NCBI GenBank assembly: GCA_022496805.1
Contig: CM040086.1
Coordinates: forward strand, 10,542,501-10,606,500
Source of the DNA: Pohlia nutans
Lineage: Eukaryota; Streptophyta; Bryopsida; Bryales; Mniaceae
Length of the DNA stretch: 64,000 nt
Reading direction: 5' to 3'
How positions within the stretch are numbered: position 1 is the first letter of the stretch; the number at the start of each line of letters is the position of its first letter. The notes below the pieces were generated by a model. The model was not told the origin of the DNA. It searched no databases and was given only the letters and a program-made list of their open reading frames with translations. This document shows, piece after piece, positions 33,656 to 45,200 of the stretch. The position numbers were made by a program, and so were the translations under genes.

Positions 33656-35208
33656 AGAGAGAGCGCATTAGTTGAGAAAAAAGAGTGACGTCATTTTAGA
33701 ATTCCACCGTTTATATGGAGAGCCTCGGTTTAGAGGTATGAAGTACACAAATGTGATAAAATTTGTGATAATTTAAAAACTAATTGATTTTCATGATAAA
33801 AGTGTGTATTCATTTGATTCAAACACTAAACCTAAAAATGAAAACCCGTATATTACCCAGTAACTGTATCAAGCAACAAGGAGGGCTATGTACAGAGTCT
33901 ATGCAAAGTCAACAATCTTATGTAAGCGATTACTGACACCCCTTACACATAAATAGCCCCTTGGTCTCTTCATGAATAGAGCCATAGCCTTGGAGGAACT
34001 TGTGTGAACTCTCCTTTAACATTGGTCAAGTCACGAGTTCCACTCTCATGAGCGGTGCAAGGTCTTGCCTTAGATTATTCTTCAACTCACTTTAGACTAG
34101 TTTTGCGGTCTTTTTGAACTGAAAATGAGTTAAAATGAAGGTGAGTATTTGGTGAGTTTCCACTCAGACACTCTTCTCGATTAACTCTACTATCTCATAT
34201 TTTGGAGATTTGTGAAGGTGCACTCAAAAGTTGGGTATTTGGGAGAGTGTGTAGGCTGAAAGCATGGGGACCTTACTTCAACATGTTCCTTGATAAGTTC
34301 TCCCAACTTGTTGTTCCAGTGATCACAACTGAGTGAGGTTGGGGGCCAATTAATATGCTGTTTTGAAGGTTCAGAATAATTGGTCAGAAATTATTTGGGC
34401 TAGATTCATTTTCTATGTTGACCATTTCCATGTTCTCCGCCGTACTTGAAAGCAAATCCGGAATCTTTTGAATTCCATGCCATAAGGTAGTCAGTATGAC
34501 CATTTCCATATTCTTACACAACTTCACAAGGACGCATCCAACTTGAACTTGAAAAGCAAATCTGGAGCGTGACATTCTTGGACGTACAACTATTAGAAAA
34601 ATTAACCCTGTCGTCACTAAGATACCATTTTGGGCACAAGGATACCAATTTCATTCCAAGTTTTAATCTAAAATGGTGATTGTATTTGTATTAAAGAGAA
34701 ATGTGGAGTACATAAACTAAAACACAAATAAAGAATTTTAACATCACATTCTTTGTTTTTTTTGGTCTTCTTTGAATCCTTTATTGTCCTCTTCTATGAA
34801 TCCTCAGTTCTTTTCAACTTCTTTGAATTTTTTATTAATAACTTCTTTGAATCTTCTTTGTTTGACTCTTTTGTTTTGAAACTTTCACATGATTCCTCTC
34901 CAATTTAGTAACTCTATTAGATTAAAAATACTAAATATTACATAGACTTTAGAAAGATGGTTCTTACACTTGAACAAGGGTGTTATGAATCTTTTGAATG
35001 CTATGGTAGATCCAATTTCTCATTTTGAGGTCTAGTTTAGAAATTCAAGAAATACAATTAGGCTTATATGGGAAATTATTGTAGGCCAAAATAATTCTAA
35101 TAAGTATTGTGCAGGAACACATCGTAACAACATTATATCGGGGCAAGATGTAAGAATGCATGAAAGTTGATAACATAGATATAATAGAGTTTTGGTGAAC
35201 GCCTAAGC

Positions 35209-35325
35209 ACTCTCACTGTTACATTTAAGTCCACGATGAGATGAAAAACACCTCTAATCCGCTCTTACTCTCACTGTTTACATTTAAGTCCACGATGAGA
35301 TGAAAAACACCTCTAATCCGCTCTA
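35209..35325. repeat. Tandem duplication, unit about 58 bp, two copies
   Basis: ACTCTCACTGTT(T)ACATTT through CCTCTAATCCGCTCT is repeated back to back with almost no differences, indicating a recent event. Confidence 0.9.
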
Positions 35326-37115
35326 ACACTTTGCCGAGTGGTTTGCATGACAGTGCAGAACCACCAAGATACACACAAAGTCTTGACAATGGCTAGAAAT
35401 CCAACCAATGCCCAAGCCTAACACACTATGATCTAAAGATGACTACCGTGGCCATGTACCCCACTAGGTGACTTGTGACACACGTCATAGTCATCATAAC
35501 CTTGCAAAAAATGAGATGATGTGAAAAAAATTTCTTTATTAGTGCATGCACTAGACACCGGTAACATCCATAGCAAAATCAAGGAACACAATATCATAGA
35601 GTCCACTTCTACGCAAGTATAGCAAGTGGGTTATCAATACCTCTTTACCCGCCCCTTTCACATTGACAAACCAACAATCTTTTTAGGAGACATATGAGGG
35701 CCGAGCTGAAAACCCAATATAAATGCCAATGCATGATTATGCCCCCTGTGACATATGCAATTAACTTATGATAAAAGAAGGTAAGCCATGTATAAATGTG
35801 AGCCCCATTGTTGATCGCCTTCAGCTAATTTTATAGCCAAAACTCTCGACATAGACAATTAACTTTTCATGAGACAATATGGACATCCACCAATTGATTG
35901 GGATTTCTTCCAATGACTAATCCAAATACGCCATGTACTATCTATTTGAATATACATCATAAAAAACTATTGTGTGAACATTTATCTTAGATTTAAAATG
36001 CTTCCACGCAATACATTTTTCAACTCTGCTAAAATACTACACAAAGTAGGATCATTGCACCCATCAATGTGTGCCAATTGGGGCGCAATTGTACAGTACG
36101 CGAGGCGGGATGTGAGGTCCTTCTAAGTCTTGCCATTATGACCTTCCAGGTTCCAACAACAACATCCTTGACTTGAGCGCCTTACAAACTTGTAGAGTAA
36201 TACATCATGTTGTCATGTCAAGAGAGGTTGGCGCTATTTGTTGCAAGTAACATTGTATAAACAACGTATATGAGGTATATAGTCTTTGCCTCAAATTGTG
36301 GCATAGCACAAAATGCCACTATATTGCGCAACTCCATCCCCTTGAAGCCAAAATTAGTCTTAATAATGAGGCCTATTTATTACCACTGCCCCAAGGCCTA
36401 TTCCTATGCCTAAAACACAGGAAGAACGGGAGATCCCTACCCCCTCAGGTACTCTCTCACCAATGAACATACACCCCCCAAAACTTTTTAAAATGAAGAA
36501 GTCTTGGGAGTATTTCTTCCTATGAAAGGACCTATTTCCATGGGTATTGTGTCAATTTTATTGTGAGGTTTTGCAATTTTAGCACATTAAAACCTCTCCA
36601 AAAACATCCCATAGCATGTTTTTGGAATAACTTACCACAATCACTTACACTTATGTATGCATCTGACCGATGATCTTTCTTAAGTAATACGTAAATAAAA
36701 TTGACATAAAACTTGTGAACAAGTCGAATTTAATGTCATTCTTAAAGAATGAATACACATATTCTCTTGTTCAAGTTCCAAGGTGTCAAAACACCGATTA
36801 CTCCATCACTTGGGAAACTCAACTTAGAAAAGATGCGTCTCCCACACAACACACACTTGGAAGACATGGGATTTGAGGTTCTCGAACGAGGTTTCAAAGA
36901 TACCACCAAGGAAAAAGTCAAGGGATAAGTCTCTTAATTTCCCCTGTGGCTCCTCTCTTGCTCCATCAGTCCTAAATGGTCTGTAACGGCGGAGGAGACG
37001 TAAACATCACCTTTCCATGCTTCACAATAATTTTTCTAACTTAAAAAAAAAAAAAAACAAGTTGGATTAGTATAAAGTGTGATTTAGTCCTGGATACATT
37101 AGAAATTTTGTTACA

Positions 37116-37444
37116 TTAACCCCTAAACGTTCCAGCGTTCAAAAACAGGATCACGAACAGATTTGAAGCCTTATAACTTTCTCATACAACCTCGGATGCT
37201 TTTCATCCAAGTCATCTTTGAAAGCCTATTAAACTCTTTATCAATTGCAATAAATCTCTTGTGATGAAGAGCTGTTGATAATATTGGAGAGGCCTTCAAT
37301 TGCAAATATGTCAAATTTGTTGGGTAGATTTTATGCTTGCAATGGTCTTCTCATGTACACCTCATGTACATTTGAGCCATGCTAATATCTACTTTTGAGG
37401 CTAGAATCTACTTCTGTGCTAAGGGTTGGTGCGTTAGGGGTTAA
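37116..37444. mobile_element. TTAA element, family E copy 1
   Basis: Left end TTAACCCCTAAACGTTCC; right GGTGCGTTAGGGGTTAA; 329 bp. It is the inverted sister of 42661-42979 (shared AAAACAGGATCACGAACAG versus its complement, and CTCTTCATCACAAGAG-like centre). Confidence 0.85.
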
Positions 37445-39417
37445 GATGTAAATTTCAGTGAAGCCCGCAGTATGGAAAAGTGCGCTGTACCATGTGAGGA
37501 TAGCAGCAACTTATAAAATGGAATGGAAAGCAAGCCTGATGAGGACAAAGCTCATATTCAGCATCTTAGGCTGCAATTTGGGCCAGTGGAGCATTGCAGG
37601 TTGTAAACAAAAGCAAAAGAGCCAACAACTGATTGCAGCTCACCATGTTACTTTACTCTTGGATCAACGGTGGCGGAGAAAAAGCTCACCTGTGGGGAAG
37701 GCCAACCTCACACTCAAACTCTGTCTCTTCCCGCACCTCAGAGCGAAGGCCAGGCAGAAACGACATTCAGAAACAGAAAAGGTTGTAAAAAACAAGAGAC
37801 GGCTTTTTCTTCACATTTAGGAATGGCGATGTTGAATTTTTACGATTCAACTTTGGATCCGATTCAAACTGGAAGTTCTTGGTGTTGACTAGTCTAAACC
37901 GTACCATGCACATGGGTTGTGTTAGTGCTGGTGAGTGGTTTTGGTCATAAGAAGATGGAAATATAAGTATAATATTCAATCATTGTTCACTGTTTTCACA
38001 AAATGAGGAATGAAAAACAACAAGTCTTCTACAAGTGAAATTTTGTTTCTCAACTCATGGAAAGGTTATTTTTAGTCAAACACTAAGGTAGAAATACATA
38101 AAATCATGAGGACCCTAAGAACCTGTCCAGGTGTAGATTTGCATCGGAACATAGACGTCTTTCACTCATTTCAAGGAACCATGTTTCACAATTGAGACAA
38201 TTCTAGGTGCAAGCTATGATTTTATTTTGAAACTAAACCAATCTTGGAATTGATAGGATGCATTGCTTGGATGGATAGGCACCGTTCGTGAGCAGAATGG
38301 CCTATCGGCTTAGGTGATTCCTTGCACAAAATTGTTTATTCTAAAAACTACTTGGTTATTGAAGAGATTTGGAAACGGTTTTAGGGTGAGACAAACTTTT
38401 CACTTTGGAAAATTGTATAAAATCATCAATAAAGAATAAAAAATATGGAATCAAATTGTGCATCTTTATGATTTTTCATTCTCTCTCTATGAAAACAAAC
38501 AGCTACGCTACAAGGAGCTCTCTCCGGAAGATAACGGGTGAAGGACGAGAATGCATTTCAGTGGAATCATAGACGGAATATGTTTGCTACAGTGATGTTT
38601 AACCAAAAAAACCGAGTGTCCCTGCAATGCCTCTTCCCTACGGTTAGAGCCAATAAAGTCCTTGCACAAACTCCCATTTCTAACATGCAATACTTCTCGT
38701 TTTCTCGATTTATTGAATTTCTACCTTACATATAATCTTCAACTCATTCTCTTGTTCCCCTCGCTAACAAAATAATGTATTTTACTTCCTCTGTTTCAGG
38801 CTCTGGCATGAACAGAATCAGTCCTGGAGTCACTTGGGAATCCTAAGCGGTCGTGGCTGCACAAGAGCATCTCTTGTGCAGCCGCAACAGCCAGCACTCC
38901 CAACAAGAAATTTTTGTATGAAAAGTACAGTAAATGGGTCCGCTGCTTTGAGCTTCTATAAGTACCGGTACGCTTTGAATTAAAAAAATACTAAAAAAAC
39001 GAAACAGTAGCCCATTCTTCAAACAATTGTGATTAATATTTTATTTATTTATTTCGAAACAAACTTGAATGGGATGCTATGTATCCATTGCACAACAACA
39101 GAATACAGACATCACACTGTGTGATTAATAAATTTGCAACAATGAATGTGTGCTCGGTGGTTTGTCTTGGGAACTGATGGCGGCTTTGGCCATGGCCTAA
39201 CTTAGACTCTAGAATTGCATTGGGCTTTAGATTGAGTGAAGTGTGGTGGAAGTTGAATGTTGAATGACTCACCACCGCCCACACCACCCCGGCCCCATTT
39301 TGGTCATGTAGGTGTCCTCAAAAATCATCACGCAAGGAATTCAAACTTAGGTCCCCATGTAACTTAAAAGGTGGAATTTTCGTTTTTTATTTTTTTCTAC
39401 ACCCAGTGTGCTCTTTT
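37445..39417. other. Intergenic, no gene recognised
   Basis: Two overlapping frames at 37458-37888 show no known domain. Nothing else of note. Confidence 0.4.
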
Positions 39418-39490
39418 TTTTCTCTCTAGCACATTCAAGTCTATGGGGAGCTCTCTTGTGTGATGTTATCTTTGGTGATTACCAGCAAAT
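39418..39490. repeat. Dispersed repeat, inverted partner at 33590-33655
   Basis: Reverse complement gives CACCAAAGATAACATCACAC and AAGAGAGCTCCCCATAGAC, matching the partner. Confidence 0.6.
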
Positions 39491-39644
39491 TTTGGGTTTA
39501 AACTAATTCATTTGAAAGTTTTTATAGGTGGGCAAAACTGGAGCTTTTAGGGTGCAATTTATGATGGTTTTGTGTTAGAGAAGACACACTTGCGTCACAA
39601 GTGCAGTATAACTATCTTTTCACTTTCAAAATACACATAAATTA

Positions 39645-40046
39645 AGGTTGATTGTCCTAAAACCACCAACTTAAGCAATCTGGCCTATTTCTGGCAGTGC
39701 TAAATTAAAAATATATATGACCGCATTCGAAATAGGTTTTGATGAGGATTGCAAAAATTTGCAACATCAATATCGCATTTGTCAATTTTATACAAAATTC
39801 CAAAGTGGAAAGTAACCTGTAACCCAAATCAAACCTCTAGGTTTCCCCATGTTCATACCATGTGGTACTAACTTTCACTCACAAGGATACCCAAAACCAC
39901 CAATTATTTCTTCGCAATGCGTGGCATGCCATTGGTCTACTTCAATAGTGAAATTGGTGGTTTTGGGTCTCAACTGTGATGGCACCACAAAAAGTCTACA
40001 TGTCGTAATTGGGGGAGGTGGTGGTTTTAGGACATCCTACCTTATA
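39645..40046. mobile_element. MITE with TIR AAGGTNGATTGTCCTAAAACC-like ends
   Basis: Left AAGGTTGATTGTCCTAAAAC; right reverse complement AAGGTAGGATGTCCTAAAAC. About 400 bp. A 5' partial copy is at 10424-10690. Confidence 0.7.
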
Positions 40047-40324
40047 TTTTAATCATGTTCACCACTCTCATCCGTGGTCAAAGTGCTGGCTGACAATTCT
40101 TTGATTCTCAATCTGGGATTTGCAGCTCCTGGATACCGGTAATATCAAAATTCTTACGTTACTGTGGAAGAATGTGTAGGTGCTCGCTTGGAGTCTTACT
40201 AGCTTTCATCATAACATTCTGGACCGTTGAATTTCTTTCTTCCGTATAATGAGGAGAGGGACTTTTGTGATTATTCTTGGAATTTCAAAAAGCTTTGAAT
40301 GGCTCAAACTTTGAGTTTGTCTAA

Positions 40325-40647
40325 GGGCCGCTTTACGTGACGGGCCAAGGCCAACTAGGAAAGTGAATCTTGGTATAGGATTGGTTTAATACACGAAATC
40401 ATCCCCAAGGCCTTTGCATGATGGAGTCAAGGTCATTCTTTGAAATTCATATTCTGATGGGCTGAAATTATATTGTAATGCATTAAAGACAAAATCTGAC
40501 ATGACTCGAAGAAAAAGAATTGGGTTGACTAAAATGGAATCCCAATTCGTTTCCCTTGGGGCTTTGTCAGAGCTCCTTCCCTTCTTAGCCTAAGCCACTA
40601 TTTCCTGTGAATTGCTTTGGCCTTGGCCCTTCATATAAAGCGGCCCC
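40325..40647. mobile_element. Tourist-like MITE
   Basis: Left GGGCCGCTTTACGTGACGGG after TAA; right reverse complement GGGGCCGCTTTATATGAAGG. GGCCAAGGCC / GGCCTTGGCC words lie just inside both ends. Confidence 0.65.
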
Positions 40648-40806
40648 AAGACTTAGTTCAGACAAATAGAAGTAGCAATGTTTGAACTTCCCCATGTTTG
40701 CACAAAAAGGCAATCCAAAGCAAAGCTATAATTTCTTTGGGTTGCTAGTCATATAAACCATGCCTAAATTAATAAAACTAAGTTAGAAGGACCTTCTACC
40801 GCCGGA

Positions 40807-41010
40807 ACGGTTGTGCCAAAATCACTATGGCACACAAACTCACCTAGTTTATTATATAACACAAACCATGCACGTATGCACACCAAGCTGGTTCAACCCT
40901 TGGAATTGTTGTGCCAAACTTTGGCATAGGTCAATCTAGTTTATTAATGTACAATACAAACCGTGCACACACATATACTAGGACAACTCTACCACATGAA
41001 CTTTTGAATT
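40807..41010. repeat. Two diverged tandem units of about 105 bp
   Basis: Each unit contains TTGTGCCAAA, then a TTTGGCATAG/ACTATGGCAC block, CTAGTTTATTA, and ACAAACC(A/G)TGCAC. Confidence 0.65.
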
Positions 41011-42147
41011 GAACTCCAACATAGACCATCCTAGTATAAGTTACTACAATGCCTACAATTTCAAATTAATTGTCTCTACCCCACAGGGGAGAGACTACGA
41101 AAACGTTTCATTTTCAAGGAGTTACATGGCTGAATAGTGTAAACAAGCTGTAAAAGTGAACCTAGAGTAAATACTAAGGCAGAGACTACACGACTAGCTG
41201 CTTGTTACATTACATTATTTTCAATGGTCAAAAATCCTGCACTCACTGAAGAGTTGAAACAACCTTTGAGTCCGTTATTTTGGAAAAGAGACTGTGCAAG
41301 TGAAGAACAGTACAGTACAAGAATGAAATAACAGCATTATTGTATCCAAAGTTATAAACAATATACTGTACCCACCTGAAAAAATATTCTAAATTTATAC
41401 ATAATTTTGGTATTCTAAACAAATTTGACATTTGAAGCTCATGTGTAAAACTTTTTTTGTACGCAGAGAATTCAAATACGTAGAGATCTTTTTATATTAT
41501 CTTTAAATACAGAGGATATTCCTGTACTCCGGTAACCTTGATTGAACTCCGCAAGAACGTCTTACGACTGCTTGAGGGCAATTGACAAGGCAAAATGATA
41601 GCTCATCACAGTTCTAATTTATACTCGTAAAAAGGACAATCCTTCTTTTGAACAGCCAAAACCAACCTCATGCTCAACATAACCCCGAAGTGACCTGGTC
41701 ATCCATTTGCAGTCTACAAAGATCATTAAATAAGTACAAGTTCAACTATCTCCAAATTCAATCATGTACATAATCGTCTAGTTGGGACTCCACCACAAAT
41801 TTGGGACTCATTTTTTTCAGAAAGTCCCAACTAAACGAATATGACCATAATATCTTTTTATTGAATGTACACTTGGTAGAGAGAAAAGATGAGTTACTTG
41901 AGCCGGAGAAAACTGTGCAGGATGGATTGGTGAATCGACACCGACGCAGCAGTTCAATAGAGTTGGGGTGTCTCACTGGCTTGTTGACATTCCTGTGGAT
42001 GCTTGGTCACAGATGGCACAAGAATTGAATGGCTTTCGGGGCTTGCGGGCCGAGCACATCACAAGACAGGAATGAGCCCAATGCAAAATTTGTGGTGTTG
42101 GAAGCTGAGTTCCATGGCAGCTGATGCTCGCGTGTCTATTCTGCTGT
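41011..42147. other. Intergenic, downstream of the glycosyltransferase gene
   Basis: No gene recognised. The part nearest 42300 is likely 3' flank. Confidence 0.4.
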
Positions 42148-42270
42148 AACATTCAGTAGCTCTTGCTGGGACTGCCTTGGGGTTTCATCCAGCTTCATCC
42201 TTGGGGTTCTGCATGCCCCCTTACGGAGTTGACGAGATGATGAGGTATATTCCACATCATTTCATTGGGG
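42148..42270. repeat. Left-end fragment of the AACATTCAGTAG MITE, in the 3' flank of the glycosyltransferase
   Basis: GTAACATTCAGTAGCTCT at 42150, and ATATTCCACATCATTTCAT at about 42249, occur in the same order as in the full copy at 62264-62612. The right end is missing. Confidence 0.5.
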
Positions 42271-42299
42271 GGAGGGCAGTCAGACGTCAGTCGGTCTCT

Positions 42300-45200
42300 T
42301 CATGGTCCTTTGAGCAGGCGGCGACTGTGCGGCTCCTTCTTGCAAATGCAACCAGGGTAAGGGTTGGAGTAGAAATTCTCCTCCAGCTTGGGAATCTCTC
42401 CTGCTTGTCGCCACCGAGGTGCTCCTGTTCGGGTGGAATGGATCTTCCGCACCTGGCTTTCGAACTCTTTCCATGTAATGGCTTCGGCTTCGTAGTCGTC
42501 TATCAGCTTCACCAGCTGCTCTCTGCAATTCCAGAAAACACACACTACCTGTCAAGCCACTGTTCCATTGAATCCATTCACAACCAACCTCTTGATTGAA
42601 GCCACTTCCATCTCGGAAATGAATCATTTCAGATGCTAGCTGGGCAATACATCAAAGCTTTTAACCCCTAAACGTACCAACCCTTTGAACAGGAGTAGAT
42701 TCCAGCCTCAAAAATAAATATTAGCACAGTTCAGATGTACAGGAGAGGACCATTGCAAGCATAAAATCTACCCAACAAATTTGACATACTTGTACTTAGA
42801 GGCCTCTCCAATATTATCAACAACTCCCCATCACAAGAGATTTATTGCAATTGGTAGAGAATTTAATAGGCTTACAAAAGTGACTTGGATGGAAGTCATC
42901 TGAGGTTGTATGAGAAAGTTGCAAGGCTTTGAATCTGTTTGTGATCCGGTTTCTGGACGCTAGGACGTTTAGGGGTTAATGGGCATTAGATTCATATAAT
43001 CCTCACATTGATGCAAATGGCGTTACCTTAATGCCAGTGTGATATTAATATCATTAACATTGACTTGGTGTTACATTTGCAACATTAACTTGAAGTGAAT
43101 TTTGATATTGACATTAAGTTATCATTAATCTCTAAGTGTCTACATGGATAAAAGTGTTCATTTCCGTATCTATAGGATTTGAAATGAATCATTTGAAAGG
43201 TGCATTTAGTATACCAACAGAAAGAAGAAAGTTTTCTCTACGACATTGGATGAGGTAGATGAGCTTAAAAAAATTCTGTTTACCGGATACTGAAGTTTAA
43301 AGTGCATTTTCCATTTTGAGGAATTGATAACTTTGTCACTCTCATGATAAGATCTTTTAAGATGATACTCCCTCTGTCCTGAAATAATTGTCCTAGTTTT
43401 TGGCATTTTATTTACCTAGTTTCTATCCTATGTTTATACTACAAACAGGAGCCCATCCACTTCAAACAAGGCGGACAATGCAAGTGACACAAAACCTACT
43501 TACTACTATTAAAGATAGACCATTTTTCGACAGCTTATTATGGCAAAAAAAAAATGTCCAAGATGAAAATGCCAATATCTAGGACAGTCATTTTCAGACA
43601 GAGGGAGTATTTTTCCATTAGTGTTTACCTGTGAGGGCTGATGGTTTTTCGGTACCCTTCAAACTGTCGATGCCCCATCACAGCCTTGGCCATATTCCCG
43701 TCGTAAGTGTAAACAAAAACGTCACTGTCGAGGGCCACCATGTAGTCCAAGCCAGCGAGCCGGTTCTGAAACTCCTTGAGAGGAGCCAACTCTTGCTCCG
43801 TGGCAAGGGTGGCATGATTATACACCTGCGGAAACTCTTTGTAAAGGCTGTCCATAACCCCCTGGCCATAAATCTCGCCAGCGACAATGTAGATCTTGGT
43901 GGAAGCCGGGTACCCCAAGGCTTTCAACATGAGAGCCGTTTCGTGAGGCGTGAGCGGACAACCCCCGAGCTTGCGCTTCTCCTCGCCATCGATCTCCTTC
44001 TCCTTCCAATGCTTCACCTCGTACCGCATCTGCTTCAGCTCCTCTGCTTCCTCCTTTGACAGACCGTGTGCACAGCCTGTGAACGCCAGCATGTCCTTCT
44101 CATATCTGCCAATACCATGCCAATTCCATAACTTCATCAGGAAAGTGAGCAGAAAACATGCTGCGACTAACCAAAGATTTTTGATTTCAAAACGACCAAC
44201 TGAATCACCAAGTTGTGAAATTCATAGAATTCGGATGGGGCCAAATTTTATAACACAAAAATCAGGGAATAACTTTGCATGTATTACTCAAAAATATATA
44301 TAAAATGGGACAAAAGAATGACGATCAGAAAATGTGGGAACTTGAACCCCTGAAAGACGGACAGTGAGCAGAAAACATGTTGGGAAGGACCAAGGATTCA
44401 TGAATTCAAAACGACCAATTGAATGATCAAGTTGTGAAATTCGCAGAATTCGGATGGAGCCAAATTTTATATCACCAAATTCAGTGCAAAACTTTGCATG
44501 TATCAGTCAAATATATGTACAATGGGACGAAAGAACGTCTCCCTATGACCTACTCCAAACTGATCAGAAAATGTGGGAACTTAAACCCCTGAAGGACGGA
44601 CCAAGGATTTATTGTTGCAAAAATGACCAATTTCATTCATCATACTATGAAAGATCAACAACTTGGATGGGGCCAAATTTCATATCAGTGAAAAACGTTC
44701 CATGTTGGATTTTATTTTTTTAAACTTGGACGAAAGAACGACACCACATGACCTACTGAAAATTGAGAAGAAATGTTGGGAAATTTAACCCTGAAGGACC
44801 AAGGGTTCACGGTTGCAAATATGACCAATTTGATTGAAAAATCAATAAATTGGACCGGGCCATCTTTGTATCACCAGATTCAGTGAAAAACATTACATGT
44901 GTTTAGTCAAATAAATAAACAGAATGGGACGAAAGAAAGCCTCCATTTGACCTACTTAAAAAACACGAGGCCGAATGTCTAGGGGTTAGCTCTGTGATTG
45001 ATGGAAAGCTCATACATACCTCAGATGCAAAGCTACGTAAGGACTATCTTCTCGCAAGCGGTTGGTGAGAGTGTCCGCCAATTGCCGAATGGGCTCTGCG
45101 TATCGGAGCGCCTGGTAATTGACTCGACATCGGAGCTGCTGGATGTGGTCAGGCAGATCATTGTTCGCTAACCTTGAATCAGCGTGAGTGAAATACATGA

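Larger units (their letters stand above)
32977..37115. other. Intergenic, no gene recognised
   Basis: Contains a tandem duplication at 35209-35325 and a dispersed repeat at 33590-33655 whose inverted partner is at 39418-39490. Otherwise only short frames. Confidence 0.45.

Noticed and set aside
37458..37888. Two overlapping frames of 120 and 72 codons
   Set aside because: No recognised domain, no splice partner, composition like intergenic DNA.
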